Shown: positions 17,852 through 26,981 of the stretch, one piece after another
Layout of the letters: every line of letters starts with the position of its first letter
Numbering within the stretch: position 1 is the stretch's first letter
Origin: Nitrospirales bacterium
Lineage (GTDB): Bacteria > Nitrospirota > Nitrospiria > Nitrospirales > UBA8639
Length of the DNA stretch: 64,000 nucleotides
Assembly (NCBI GenBank): GCA_021604005.1
Contig: BQIV01000003.1
Coordinates: forward strand, 62,001-126,000
Reading direction: 5' to 3'
Notes under the pieces: model-generated
Databases searched by the model: none
Told to the model about the DNA's origin: nothing
What the model saw: the letters and a program-made list of their open reading frames with translations, nothing else
Program-made: the position numbers and the translations under genes

Positions 17852-20113
17852 TTACCTCGAAAGATTCGAATGCTCGGGCGTGGGTGCCAACGGTAACGTG
17901 AAGAAAAATTGGCTGCCCTGACCGGCAGTACTGTGAACCCACAGTTTCCCGCCGTGCATTTCAATCAAGCTCTTGGAAATCGCCAAACCTAATCCGGCGC
18001 CTCGATTCGGGAATGCGGCATTGGAGGATCGGTAAAAGGGCAGGAAGATGTGCTCGATTTCATCCGACGAGACGCCGCTTCCATGGTCGGCGACACAGAC
18101 TTGAATGGAATCGTGTTTGAGGTCGGTCATAATCCGGATGGTCCCGTACTCTGAACTAAATTTCACGGCATTGTGAACCAGATTCATCAGAATCTGATGG
18201 AGCTTATCTTCATCGACCCAGAGCGGCGGAAGGTCGGGGTGAGGCCGTACGTCAATGTCGAGATGGCGAGGCGTGGTCAACGGTTGGAGGTTCTCGATGA
18301 CTTCGTCGAGTACCGCATGAAAGTGGACGGCGGTTTGTTGCAAGGTCGTGTAGCCTGACTCGATGCGGGAGAGGTCCAACATTTCGTTAATCATACGACG
18401 AAGTCGTTCCGTATTGCTCTGGACGCGCATCAACAGGTCTTTTTGCGCATCTTGCAAAGGCCCCGTGCCTCCATCCAGGAGGTTATCGACATGCATCTTA
18501 ATGGAAGCCAATGGCGTGCGAAGTTCATGGGATACACTCCTCACCACGGCAGACTTGAGTTGGTCGAGTTCCTTCAGTTTTTCATTGGCGTTGCGAAGTT
18601 CCGTGGTTCGGTCGAGCACTCGTTGTTCCAAGGTTTCCATCATGGTCTCGAGTTGTTGATAGGCTTGCGCGTTGTCAATGGCCACGCCGACTTGATTACC
18701 GATGGTTGACAGGAGTTCTACATCTTCTTGGGTACAGAGAATTGGGCCTCGACATGCACCGGCAAAGCCGACGATTCGATGTTGACAGGTCAGAGGAACA
18801 AGAATGAAGGATGTGGCTTCCATATGTTTGGCTAATTGAAACAAGCGAGGGTCCATGCGATACACAGAGTCTTGCAAGTCAGGAATCAGAACCTGTTTTC
18901 CGGAAAGAATAACTGTGGATGGCAGGGTTTCATCATTCTTGATGGGAATGGAGGCCGCGCGAGCAGACTCTGCCACCTCCGGTGAAACACCCGCTATCCG
19001 CGCATCGTACGCTCGCTGCTGTTCAGGGTCATACAACATCAACAAAGTTCGCTGAAATCCCAAATTCTTCACGAGCAAATCAAGGACTCTGTCCAAGACG
19101 GTGTCGGGGTCGAGAGACGAGGTCATCGTCGCGCTGGTTTCATTCAACGTGCTCAGGCGCTTGAGCTGACGGGTTAAAGCGAGATCGCGCTGGTCGAGTG
19201 ACTGGACCATGTGATAAAACGCATGGGCGACATCTCCAATTTCATCGTGAGTCGTCGAAGGTGCGGTAGCCGTGAGGTCTCCTTTGGAGACTCGTGTGGC
19301 GAGAGATGCGAGGGTCTGTAGAGGTTTGACAAGGCGGCCGGCCAAGAGGATGGTGATGCCCAGTGCGATGAGAATGATGACGGCGGTGATCAAGAGGACT
19401 TGTCGAATGGTGCCTAACAGTTCTTCTTCGTACGTCTGAGTGTTGATGTGCAGTTGGACATAGCCGACGACTGATCGCGGCCGCGCCGTGCTCGTTCGGT
19501 TGTCTTCTGACGTGATTTGCAAATCTTCGAGGAGTTTGGGAGCCAGCGTCGATTTCGTATCAACTGCTGAGATAGGGTGAATGACATCGATAAAGGCTTC
19601 CCGACGATCAGCCCCTATGGCCATCATAATCAGATCCGCCGTCGTGACATACGTCTCCACGGCTTGCGCTTTGCCTTCAGTATGATGATACGGTGTGATG
19701 AGTGGCCCCGCACGAAGATTGGATAAGAGAGCGGGTGTACGCGTCGGTGGCGGCGAGATACCCTGCGAGGCCTGTTTCTGCTTGTCGACGATGACTGTGC
19801 CCGTGGGACCCAGGAACCGGACGTGTGTCACTTCCGGCATCGTCAAGGCCCCTTCCGACAGCAAGGATAAACGTAGGCGATCTTCACTAATGATACTGAA
19901 CCGGCTGGTAGCGCTGAGCCGTTCAGCAACGAGGGTGCCGGTACGAATCAGCGATCGTTCCATGGCTCGAATCTGTTGATCGATAAGGTACCAACTCAGA
20001 CTAGAACAGGTGCCGATCACGAGCACGCTGATGAACAGCGTCAATTTCTGTCGCAGTGAGAAGCGAATTGAAGAATTCGAAGACGACATGGACAGTCTCA
20101 TTCGAGTGGTCAA
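17852..20113 (-). CDS. Membrane sensor histidine kinase (HAMP-GAF-HisKA-HATPase)
   Basis: This 753-residue kinase has TM1 (about 25-43), a periplasmic sensor region (about 47-235), TM2 (239-258), HAMP (about 258-310), GAF (about 335-485), a coiled linker, HisKA with His529 in SVSHELRTPLASIKM, and HATPase_c with NLVHNAVKFS and RGAGLGLAISK. It starts 5 bp after the binding-protein gene, so the ligand-binding protein and kinase probably form one signalling unit with the convergent sigma-54 regulator. An alternative ATG lies 8 codons in. Confidence 0.93.
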   Translation of the reverse strand: MTTRMRLSMSSSNSSIRFSLRQKLTLFISVLVIGTCSSLSWYLIDQQIRAMERSLIRTGTLVAERLSATSRFSIISEDRLRLSLLSEGALTMPEVTHVRFLGPTGTVIVDKQKQASQGISPPPTRTPALLSNLRAGPLITPYHHTEGKAQAVETYVTTADLIMMAIGADRREAFIDVIHPISAVDTKSTLAPKLLEDLQITSEDNRTSTARPRSVVGYVQLHINTQTYEEELLGTIRQVLLITAVIILIALGITILLAGRLVKPLQTLASLATRVSKGDLTATAPSTTHDEIGDVAHAFYHMVQSLDQRDLALTRQLKRLSTLNETSATMTSSLDPDTVLDRVLDLLVKNLGFQRTLLMLYDPEQQRAYDARIAGVSPEVAESARAASIPIKNDETLPSTVILSGKQVLIPDLQDSVYRMDPRLFQLAKHMEATSFILVPLTCQHRIVGFAGACRGPILCTQEDVELLSTIGNQVGVAIDNAQAYQQLETMMETLEQRVLDRTTELRNANEKLKELDQLKSAVVRSVSHELRTPLASIKMHVDNLLDGGTGPLQDAQKDLLMRVQSNTERLRRMINEMLDLSRIESGYTTLQQTAVHFHAVLDEVIENLQPLTTPRHLDIDVRPHPDLPPLWVDEDKLHQILMNLVHNAVKFSSEYGTIRIMTDLKHDSIQVCVADHGSGVSSDEIEHIFLPFYRSSNAAFPNRGAGLGLAISKSLIEMHGGKLWVHSTAGQGSQFFFTLPLAPTPEHSNLSR

Positions 20114-20118
20114 CGGCC

Positions 20119-21156
20119 TTATGGGGTTAGAGTGGTTTCTTGCGTGATGTCCTGGAGAGAAGAAGGCGCCTGTTCGTGTTCCCGCTGAGCCAAGGCGCTC
20201 GAGCCCCCGAACACGGAGTCGGCTAACTGCACGACTTGCGGGTTGGGTGAGAGTCCCAGAAAGCGCGAGATGCCAAGATTCAAAGCCAGTCGAGTCCTCC
20301 GAGGAGCGATGAGTCTTGAAGCAGAAAGCGCAATCTCGCCGGTTCGCAGAGTATCCTTCGCTATTCCGCCCGCTTGGCGTCCGACTTCCTCATAGTTCAC
20401 GGACATCGATGCCGTCGCGCCATGCTGTGCAAGACCGGAAGAAAACCCAAACACCGGTTTGCGGAACTCCAGAGCCGTTTCCAAGAGAAACGGAATAGAA
20501 GCTTCCGTGATGACGGTGGAGTCGCGAACCAGCCAGAGTACGTCAATCTGTGGAAGAAGCTTCCGAAGTGTGGTCGGCAGGTCGGATGTGCGGGTCATTT
20601 CTCGAGTGACTAAAGACAGGCCTAACTGCTGTGCGGCTTTTCTGGCTTGGGTGACAAAGCGAGTGGATTTACCAGGGTCGTACAGCAGTCCGACCGTTCG
20701 TGCCGACGGAATGATAGAACGCAGGGATTGCAATTGTTCGTCGCTCGGCACACGCAGGCGAATGCCGATCATGTTGGGAGTCGGAAGCCCGTAATCTTCA
20801 GGGTTTAAGACCAGACAAAAGATCGTGGGGATATCGATGATTTCCAGTTTGGCCACGAGTGCGGCTTTGAGTCCGACCGCCAGGACGACATCGGACGCCG
20901 ACGCTCGGACACGTTTGGCCATCTCGCGACCTTCGAGGATCTTTCCCTTCAACTGATACGTGTCAATCTCGGTTTCGGCAGGAAGCTGGCTGGTGAATCC
21001 CTGAATGGCTTGGTGGTATGGCGCAAAGTCTGAAGAGACAAGCACCGAAATTTTGTGGGCAAGGCCCAAGGAGGGGGTGACGGCTACAAGGACAGCCGAC
21101 AGAAAAAGAAAAAAGCATCCACGATTGACCGCTGGGCGAGAGAACAAACTGAGCAT
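20119..21156 (-). CDS. Periplasmic ABC-type substrate-binding protein (PF04392-like)
   Basis: Secreted binding protein related to the ABC_sub_bind family. A signal peptide (CFFLFLSAVLVAVTPSLGLA) precedes HKISVLVSSDFAPYHQAIQGF; later motifs include VGLLYDPGKS and VFGFSSGLAQHGATASMSVNYEEVG. No ABC permease or ATPase is adjacent; instead it lies between a TonB-dependent receptor and a sensor kinase, so it may present its ligand to the kinase. The ATG at 21156 has GAGG upstream and puts the signal peptide at the N-terminus; a start at 21210 is also open. Confidence 0.85.
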   Translation of the reverse strand: MLSLFSRPAVNRGCFFLFLSAVLVAVTPSLGLAHKISVLVSSDFAPYHQAIQGFTSQLPAETEIDTYQLKGKILEGREMAKRVRASASDVVLAVGLKAALVAKLEIIDIPTIFCLVLNPEDYGLPTPNMIGIRLRVPSDEQLQSLRSIIPSARTVGLLYDPGKSTRFVTQARKAAQQLGLSLVTREMTRTSDLPTTLRKLLPQIDVLWLVRDSTVITEASIPFLLETALEFRKPVFGFSSGLAQHGATASMSVNYEEVGRQAGGIAKDTLRTGEIALSASRLIAPRRTRLALNLGISRFLGLSPNPQVVQLADSVFGGSSALAQREHEQAPSSLQDITQETTLTP

Positions 21157-21255
21157 GTGCCGACCCTCGTCTTCTCCTGTCATCATAGTCCGTTTCAACT
21201 TCTTTAGCAAAATGTTTGATGACGGACGTCTTGGTGCTGTCTCAATTCGTCACAC

Positions 21256-23334
21256 TTACAAATGAATCGTGAGCCATCCTAATACACGGGAACCAATCGT
21301 ATCGCCTAGCGGATGTTCTTTGTGCCGATCATTCAAGGCATTAAACACTGAAAAGGCGACTTCAGCGCGATCATCCCAAAATCGATACCCCGCTCGGACG
21401 TTCAAGAGCGTGTACGCGTTCGATCGCTCGCTCGGGGCCGTGACGCCGAATGGCGCAAGGATCGCAAACAAATTATGCAACGGTTGGGTAAAGGCGCTGA
21501 CGTAATGCACGGCCAGTTCGGCACTCAAGCCGTGCAAGATTGTTGGCAACTCGTCGAGCCGAATACCGCCGTTCACTTTCCATTCGGGACCACGCCGTCG
21601 ATCGGGCGTCGTGATGGTTTGGTCGATGTCCTGATACGCTCCATTGACGAATCCACTCAGCCACGAAGTCACCCAGGCCTCTAGCCCGACCTCTCCTCCG
21701 TAGACGTCTGCGTCACCGACGTTCCTGGCGCGAATGGGGTTGGAGATTCCCGGAAACGAGATCAAATCGGAAATCTCATTGTAGAAGACATTGACTCTGG
21801 CCCGCAGGCGATGTGCGAGGAACCATCCTTGATACCCCAATTCGTAGGACCGAATATGCTCGGGATTCACATCCGACGACCCGATGACAGGAGTGGCCGT
21901 AGAGACGGGACCGAACATGGTGGGGATGGTGACGGTGTTCAGCACGTTGAGGTGTTGGTCTGAAAGTGTGGGAGGACGGTAGGCTTCTGAATAAGTCAAG
22001 CGTATCGTATGGTGTTCGAAGAGACGATACAGCAGGGCAATACGTGGACTGAAGGTAACTTCGCGGCCCGAACTTAGATCATAGCGGATCCCGCTGACCA
22101 GCCGTAGACTGGAGAGAATCGGCCATTCGTCCTGGAGGTACAGGCCCACCCGATTTTCGCTCTGAAATCCGTTCGTGTTGTTCGAGTCGACTGTGGTATG
22201 GCGATAGTTGGCGCCCACGGTAAGGTCTGTCCCGAAGAGTGGGAAAGTGTGTTGAGCCAAGCCGTCATAGGAATGACTCGTTCCCCTGTTACGAGGAACA
22301 CCCTGAGGATCCGTGAGGGACAGAAAATCACTGAGTGGCGGTTGGGATCGTAAGTCCCAATCGTCTCGTATCCGGTTCCACCATGTGTGGATGAGCCACC
22401 GAGGCGCTGTATACTGGACATGGGCGTATCCGAAGGATGGTTCGCTGGTATCCCGGTGGCCCCGTAAGAATGGGCCATCGTAGCGGTCGGTCGCGACATA
22501 GCCGCCCCGTAGCGTGAGCTTGGAATCGGCGGTGAAATGATACCCGACTTGTGCGTTCCCGCGATACGCCCGAAAGGCGAGGGCATCGCGATTGCGCCAC
22601 TCGTGCGCCTGATCCAACCCTGTCGATAAGCGATAGCGCCATTGGTCCCGTGTGCCACTGTACACGGCCGCACTCGTGATCGTGCCAAACTCCCCGCCGC
22701 CGACTTGCAGGACCGTGTTATCCATCTCGGCCGGATCTTTGGTCAAGATATGGACCACGCCATCGAATGCGTTGAACCCATACAAAGCAGAAGTGGGACC
22801 GAGGAGGACCTCGATACGTTCGATCTCGGGAAGGGTGACGGGGAGCAGTCGCCAGTTCACGCCACCTTGATAATCAAAGTAGATCGAACGCCCATCGACC
22901 ATGACCAACAGTTTGTTGGCGAAGAGTTGATTGTTTCCTCTGGCGCTCACGTCGTACACCCCGGCAGTGGATTGCATGACTTCCATGCCGGGGACCCGTC
23001 GCAATAGGGTTGGGACATCCGTGGCCCCGGATTGGCGGATATCTTCTGCCGTGATGACATACACGTTCGATGGGGCTTCCGAAATCGGTTGTTCACGTCG
23101 GATCGCAGAGACGACGGTTTCTTCCTGCAAGAACTGTACATCTTCCTGGACGAACGCTGAGATATTAGACGGCAATCGAGGGGGTGTTGGTGTGCCTTCG
23201 GCAGCTTTAGCTATGGAGGGCATGAGGAGAACCAGAAGCCATACGAGATGCCTCGTCACGTCGCGTAATTGGCATTGAGCGAGCCAGTACGTCATAAAAG
23301 GAGAATGTGGCAGATGCCTTATGCAGATTTCCAA
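21256..23334 (-). CDS. TonB-dependent outer-membrane receptor
   Basis: A 692-residue gated barrel. After a signal segment ending near IAKAAEG, the plug domain (about 65-190) shows SEAPSNVYVITAEDIRQSGA, LLRRVPGMEV and ERIEVLLGPTSALYG. The remainder is beta-barrel, with a C-terminal strand ending in an aliphatic residue (VLGWLTIHL) rather than the usual Phe. Sequence style is closest to colicin I/vitamin B12-type receptors; the ligand is unknown. It is the first gene of the operon with the binding protein and kinase. Confidence 0.93.
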   Translation of the reverse strand: MEICIRHLPHSPFMTYWLAQCQLRDVTRHLVWLLVLLMPSIAKAAEGTPTPPRLPSNISAFVQEDVQFLQEETVVSAIRREQPISEAPSNVYVITAEDIRQSGATDVPTLLRRVPGMEVMQSTAGVYDVSARGNNQLFANKLLVMVDGRSIYFDYQGGVNWRLLPVTLPEIERIEVLLGPTSALYGFNAFDGVVHILTKDPAEMDNTVLQVGGGEFGTITSAAVYSGTRDQWRYRLSTGLDQAHEWRNRDALAFRAYRGNAQVGYHFTADSKLTLRGGYVATDRYDGPFLRGHRDTSEPSFGYAHVQYTAPRWLIHTWWNRIRDDWDLRSQPPLSDFLSLTDPQGVPRNRGTSHSYDGLAQHTFPLFGTDLTVGANYRHTTVDSNNTNGFQSENRVGLYLQDEWPILSSLRLVSGIRYDLSSGREVTFSPRIALLYRLFEHHTIRLTYSEAYRPPTLSDQHLNVLNTVTIPTMFGPVSTATPVIGSSDVNPEHIRSYELGYQGWFLAHRLRARVNVFYNEISDLISFPGISNPIRARNVGDADVYGGEVGLEAWVTSWLSGFVNGAYQDIDQTITTPDRRRGPEWKVNGGIRLDELPTILHGLSAELAVHYVSAFTQPLHNLFAILAPFGVTAPSERSNAYTLLNVRAGYRFWDDRAEVAFSVFNALNDRHKEHPLGDTIGSRVLGWLTIHL

Positions 23335-23405
23335 TTCTTGTGTGGAAAGTGTACTCCATTTGAAAAACTTTGTAGAGCGTATGGGAGCTTCTTCATGTCG
23401 TCGAC

Positions 23406-23457
23406 TGTCCCCAATCGAGTCACTTTTTCCTTGTTGATGTTGTGACGGAATAGGTCA
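23406..23457 (+). promoter_or_regulatory. Tandem 17-bp activator-like boxes, module D
   Basis: TGTCCCCAATCGAGTCA (23406-23422) and TGTGACGGAATAGGTCA (23441-23457) start 35 bp apart. Both fit the consensus TGTSNCNAAWNNRGTCA shared with the modules at 26.7, 32.8 and 40.5 kb. They lie 72 bp from the divergent receptor gene, so they could also influence that operon. Confidence 0.65.
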
Positions 23458-23502
23458 GTGATGAATGGCAGGGATTGTTCGTTTGTCATTTTTTGTTAAA
23501 AA

Positions 23503-23515
23503 AATCACATACTTG
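23503..23515 (+). promoter_or_regulatory. IHF-like site, module D
   Basis: AATCACATACTTG has one mismatch to WATCAANNNNTTR and follows an A-tract. It starts 51 bp before the -24 GG. Confidence 0.4.
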
Positions 23516-23551
23516 CCTTCATGATTCTTTACGGAAAACGTTCCGGTCTCC

Positions 23552-23569
23552 TGGGTATCATTGTTGCTA
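23552..23569 (+). promoter_or_regulatory. Sigma-54 promoter, module D
   Basis: TGGGTATCATTGTTGCTA has GG (23554-23555) and GC (23566-23567) exactly 10 bases apart, with a TTGCT core. It lies 65 bp before the start of the 48-residue acidic protein. Confidence 0.65.
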
Positions 23570-23620
23570 AGTTAGAAGATGTACGGGAAAAGGTAAACAC
23601 TTTAATTCGGGAGGTGTGTG

Positions 23621-23767
23621 ATGGAAATTGGCCCATTTAGCCTTGGATTTGGAACCTATTGTGTTTTGGCAAAAAATGAATGTGTGCGTTCTAAAACGTC
23701 TGAGGAGGAGGCCGATGATAGAGCCTCAGACATGTCTGGGGACAGTGAGAACGAGGATGATCAGTAG
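23621..23767 (+). CDS. 48-aa acidic small protein under a sigma-54 promoter
   Basis: Not recognised. An ATG with a strong GGGAGG ribosome site 6-7 bases upstream opens a 48-codon frame. A hydrophobic N-terminal third (MEIGPFSLGFGTYCVLAK) contains one of two Cys residues, and the C-terminal half is strongly acidic (SEEEADD, SENEDDQ). The signals in front of it, a sigma-54 promoter, IHF-like site and two activator-like boxes, make it a credible gene despite its size. A regulatory peptide or modified precursor are guesses only. Confidence 0.7.
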   Translation: MEIGPFSLGFGTYCVLAKNECVRSKTSEEEADDRASDMSGDSENEDDQ

Positions 23768-24042
23768 AGGCGTGACATAAAGTTTCTGAACGTTCGATGA
23801 GTGGACCAATGGTCAGCCATGAGCAGGTTGTGACTTTCTGTGCCATGAAGAAACGTGTGCAGTAACGGTCCTTTCAAAATATGTGGTTGAGTGCCATTGA
23901 TCCAATTGCTGTTCTTACGCGATATGATCGTTGTGACTCTTTCCCTTAGAGGGACTAGTGAACCAGGAGAGTGAGCAAGGTCTTGTTGGACGAGGCGATT
24001 GATCGTCGCGCCATCAGTCTGCCATGTGTCGTTGGCTTGCAT
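23761..24042 (-). CDS. Hypothetical protein, 93 aa
   Basis: A minus-strand ATG frame with AGGA about 7 bases upstream. The product (MQANDTWQTDGATINRL to FRNFMSRLY) is soluble-looking, has no recognised domain, and overlaps the 3' end of the acidic small gene by 7 bases on the opposite strand. It could be real but has no supporting neighbour or homologue that I recognise. Confidence 0.45.
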   Translation of the reverse strand: MQANDTWQTDGATINRLVQQDLAHSPGSLVPLRERVTTIISRKNSNWINGTQPHILKGPLLHTFLHGTESHNLLMADHWSTHRTFRNFMSRLY

Positions 24043-24108
24043 GCGTCTTCCTTTTGGCGCTATGTTTCAAGGTCTTGAAGCGTTTCAAGATTCTTGTGAA
24101 GGAAGAAC

Positions 24109-25308
24109 ATGCTGAACAACATGATGGAGGGCAGAGCGCAGCGGGCGCGTGTGAATTTTCGAGTGACTGTGGATCGATTATTGAGAGCCCATGCTCCTGA
24201 GCCGATGCACGGCCTCACAGAGACATTCTGTTCAAAGGTGCAATCTGCACCTGAAGGAACGGACTATTGGCAACAGCTTTGCGGTGAATGTGAAAGCCTC
24301 TCCCGTATTCCATATCGGCATGGAACATTGGCGCACGCTATCGAGTGGGAAGCGTTGAAACTTCAAGCACGGCTCGCGTCAGTGTCTGCGAATCACGAAC
24401 GGTTATCCGTTCCGTTGTTTCGGGAACGTCACGTACACATCGGGACACTCATCCGTTTGTGGCGACGACTCGCTCTCGAAACCGAACATGAGTTAGCCAA
24501 GCAAGGACATGATACGTTATTGGATGTAGGGCCGTGGGGAGGGTTTAATTTTGCTGTCCAAGAGGACGGGTTTACGCGGATGCCATTTGCCCGCTTGACG
24601 CTGGCGATTGGCAGCCTTCCACATACTCCAATCGATGAGCACGGTGGACCTTTCTACGACAGTTTCCTAGCCAGGTACATAGCCGCGCTCGAGTCCGCTG
24701 GAGTGACCATTCCCAATGAGTTCGCCTATCAACACCAGAGATATGACGAGTCCGGCCGCCTTACTGAAGTGTCCTGCACGTATCATTTTCCACACCATAC
24801 CTATGAACGGCGATTGTTTGTGAAGATCCGCCTTTCTCGGGCCTTTGAGACGGTCGAAGAAATTACCTTGCATGATTTTCTTGGATTGCTGGAACGCTTG
24901 CACTTCACCACCGATTGGGATGCGTATCGGGAGCAGACCCAGGACATCGATGCTCGATTCGATCTTCAAGATTTCATTTCGCTGAGTCATATTACGGAAG
25001 GTGTCTATCAACGTACGGTTGCTGAAGAAGATCTATTGGTGGAGATTAAAGATGCGTTTCGTGGAGCCATCCGGGAGCGAAAGGTGCTGTATGGGTACCT
25101 GGATTCCATAAAAAAAAGAAAATGGATTGAGAATCTCTATTGGGGAATTGCCGAGACCGCCTTAGGTATTCGGAAATATCAACGGCCGATTTCGTTGACC
25201 CGAGACGTGTGTACGCAGATGCCTCCACGACTGCTCATTCCCGTGAGGCGACACCTCCAGGACTATCATCAACGTCTTGATTCCGTCCCGGCATCCGCGT
25301 CTGATTGA
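24109..25308 (+). CDS. Conserved-looking protein of unknown function, 399 aa
   Basis: Not recognised. The ATG follows AAGGAAGAAC, a good ribosome site. The product is soluble, with no signal peptide or membrane span, and mixes helical Arg/Glu-rich and aromatic segments. The middle contains LLDVGPWGGFNFAVQEDGFTR; the C-terminal third has a basic stretch (GYLDSIKKRKWIENLYWG). The gene faces the methyltransferase gene, their stops 10 bp apart. Confidence 0.75.
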   Translation: MLNNMMEGRAQRARVNFRVTVDRLLRAHAPEPMHGLTETFCSKVQSAPEGTDYWQQLCGECESLSRIPYRHGTLAHAIEWEALKLQARLASVSANHERLSVPLFRERHVHIGTLIRLWRRLALETEHELAKQGHDTLLDVGPWGGFNFAVQEDGFTRMPFARLTLAIGSLPHTPIDEHGGPFYDSFLARYIAALESAGVTIPNEFAYQHQRYDESGRLTEVSCTYHFPHHTYERRLFVKIRLSRAFETVEEITLHDFLGLLERLHFTTDWDAYREQTQDIDARFDLQDFISLSHITEGVYQRTVAEEDLLVEIKDAFRGAIRERKVLYGYLDSIKKRKWIENLYWGIAETALGIRKYQRPISLTRDVCTQMPPRLLIPVRRHLQDYHQRLDSVPASASD

Positions 25309-25318
25309 GCGGCTCTTT

Positions 25319-26290
25319 TCACAGCCGTGTCGCTTCCAATGTTCCGATGCTTCCGGAAATGGGATGCCGCCGTAATCGACCGAAGCCTTCAGCCTTCAAC
25401 CACTCTTCGACTTCCGTCCATCCATAACTCCGGCCCGTATCCGTAAAGGCGTACATGAGCAGGGAGAAGACTGCCGCATCGGCCGGTTTGGTTCCCGTGT
25501 CATCGAGAAAAAATTCCACAATGAAGACTTTCCCTCCAGGTCTGAGTGCTTCTCTGATCCGACGAAGGAGGGTTCGATTCTCCTGTACGTTAAAGTCATG
25601 AAAAATATTTGCGACTAATGCCACATCACTGTCGTGCGGGAGTGGTACCGTAAAGACATCACCTCGACGAACAGACAGGCGATGCTCCAACTTTCGCTGC
25701 ATGATCAGACGTTTTGCGACAGAGACCGACTGATCAATAATCACGCCTGTGAGTGTTGGATACCGTTGTGCAAGCGCAATGGCATACGCCCCGGAGCCGC
25801 CTGCTAGGTCAAAAAACGTCGTTGCTCCGTGCGGCATTCGACAGGTTCGAATCGTAGGAGGTGCCAAGATCAGGCTTCGCTCTTCCATAGCCAACGCCAA
25901 TCGCCGACGGAAATCTGGACTCTTGGTGATTGGTGCCCACCCCTGTCTTCCCTTTTTTATGACCTGAGCCATATCCGTCCAATTGGCCCAATGATGGTTC
26001 AGTAACCACAGCAGGTTGGTGATGGCGGTCGGGCTGTGTGCATCAAGAAATTTTCGTGCGAGTGTTGTGCTCCAATATTTTCCCGCCTGCTGATGGACTA
26101 ACTCCAATCCCGTTAAAGCATTCAAGAGTAAGCGCATGCCTTCTCTGTCGGACCGGCAGGCTCTCGCCATTTCGTCGGAAGTCCGTTTAGTTTTGCCAAG
26201 GGCGGTAAAGACGCCCAGTTCATTCGCAACCAATAAGACTTTGGAGTCGGCATAGCCATTGGCGAATTGCATGAGATCTTGATAGGTCAT
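25319..26290 (-). CDS. Class I SAM methyltransferase (O-methyltransferase family 2-like)
   Basis: The 323-residue protein has an N-terminal winged-helix dimerisation part (DLMQFANGYADSKVLLVANE...) followed by a Rossmann methyltransferase domain with motif I FFDLAGGSGAYAIALA (about 158-173) and IREALRPGGKVFIVEFF. This architecture matches HIOMT/caffeate-type O-methyltransferases and carotenoid or phenazine O-methyltransferases. The substrate is unknown, and no biosynthetic partner is adjacent. Confidence 0.88.
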   Translation of the reverse strand: MTYQDLMQFANGYADSKVLLVANELGVFTALGKTKRTSDEMARACRSDREGMRLLLNALTGLELVHQQAGKYWSTTLARKFLDAHSPTAITNLLWLLNHHWANWTDMAQVIKKGRQGWAPITKSPDFRRRLALAMEERSLILAPPTIRTCRMPHGATTFFDLAGGSGAYAIALAQRYPTLTGVIIDQSVSVAKRLIMQRKLEHRLSVRRGDVFTVPLPHDSDVALVANIFHDFNVQENRTLLRRIREALRPGGKVFIVEFFLDDTGTKPADAAVFSLLMYAFTDTGRSYGWTEVEEWLKAEGFGRLRRHPISGSIGTLEATRL

Positions 26291-26674
26291 TGCTAAGACT
26301 CCAGTGTGAATGAGGTGGGCAGAGTGGCCGACATATTATGGAACATGTGGGACACGTGAGTGGCGGGACGTGTATGGAACCATCGAAGGCCGAAACGATG
26401 TACCTTCCTATTGGAAATATTATGCAAAATTTCCCGTCTCTTAGGTGGACGACAGACAGGTATTGGTGAATTGAAATATCGATTACTCAATTTCTTTACC
26501 CCACGCAGACCATATGAGAGAGTATCGCGGTGTGTTGTAACTCAAGAAGGAAAATAGATCAAATTCGGGTATAGCCTGCTTGCGCCTTATGCACTTCCAG
26601 TTACACTGATGGTTTCAGTGTTTCCGTCTTCAGAGGTTTTGCCGTTCCATCCTAACAATCTATCTCATTTTCCC
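26291..26674. other. Intergenic region without a convincing gene
   Basis: About 380 bp between the methyltransferase start and regulatory module A. Short open frames on both strands lack ribosome sites. It presumably contains the methyltransferase promoter, but no clear sigma-70 pair was picked out. Confidence 0.4.
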
Positions 26675-26726
26675 TGTCTCAATTTAGATCACTCGTTCGT
26701 TGTATGCGGTGTGACGAAATAGGTCT
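26675..26726 (+). promoter_or_regulatory. Tandem 17-bp activator-like boxes, module A
   Basis: TGTCTCAATTTAGATCA (26675-26691, the weakest copy) and TGTGACGAAATAGGTCT (26710-26726) start 35 bp apart. The second box is nearly identical to those at 32832 and 40550. Confidence 0.65.
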
Positions 26727-26781
26727 GCGGGCTGCGGCCTCTCTTCACTCGTTACATTTCTTTTGCAGAATTCTTCACGAG

Positions 26782-26794
26782 AATCAATGTGTTT
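26782..26794 (+). promoter_or_regulatory. IHF-like site, module A
   Basis: AATCAATGTGTTT matches WATCAANNNNTT and differs only at the final R. It sits in a block (ATTTCTTTTGCnG...ATTCTTCACnAGAATCAA) nearly identical in modules B and C, and starts 52 bp before the -24 GG. Confidence 0.55.
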
Positions 26795-26830
26795 TCTTCA
26801 TTGCATGCATGATGGTTTGTCGTGATCGTT

Positions 26831-26849
26831 CACGGCATTCATGTTGCTA
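26831..26849 (+). promoter_or_regulatory. Sigma-54 promoter, module A
   Basis: The 19-mer CACGGCATTCATGTTGCTA, identical in modules B and C, has GG (26834-26835) and GC (26846-26847) with N10 spacing. It lies 133 bp upstream of the secreted-protein operon. Confidence 0.8.
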
Positions 26850-26981
26850 TATCTCTGTAAAAGGAATCAGTGACGGAGCGGCTCCATAGTCTACGAAGAA
26901 ATCAAAATATCAGGAAAGGTGTCTCGGGAACGTTTGAGGCAATGTTGAAGTTACAAAAATAATTCAGGAAGGAGTTATCCA

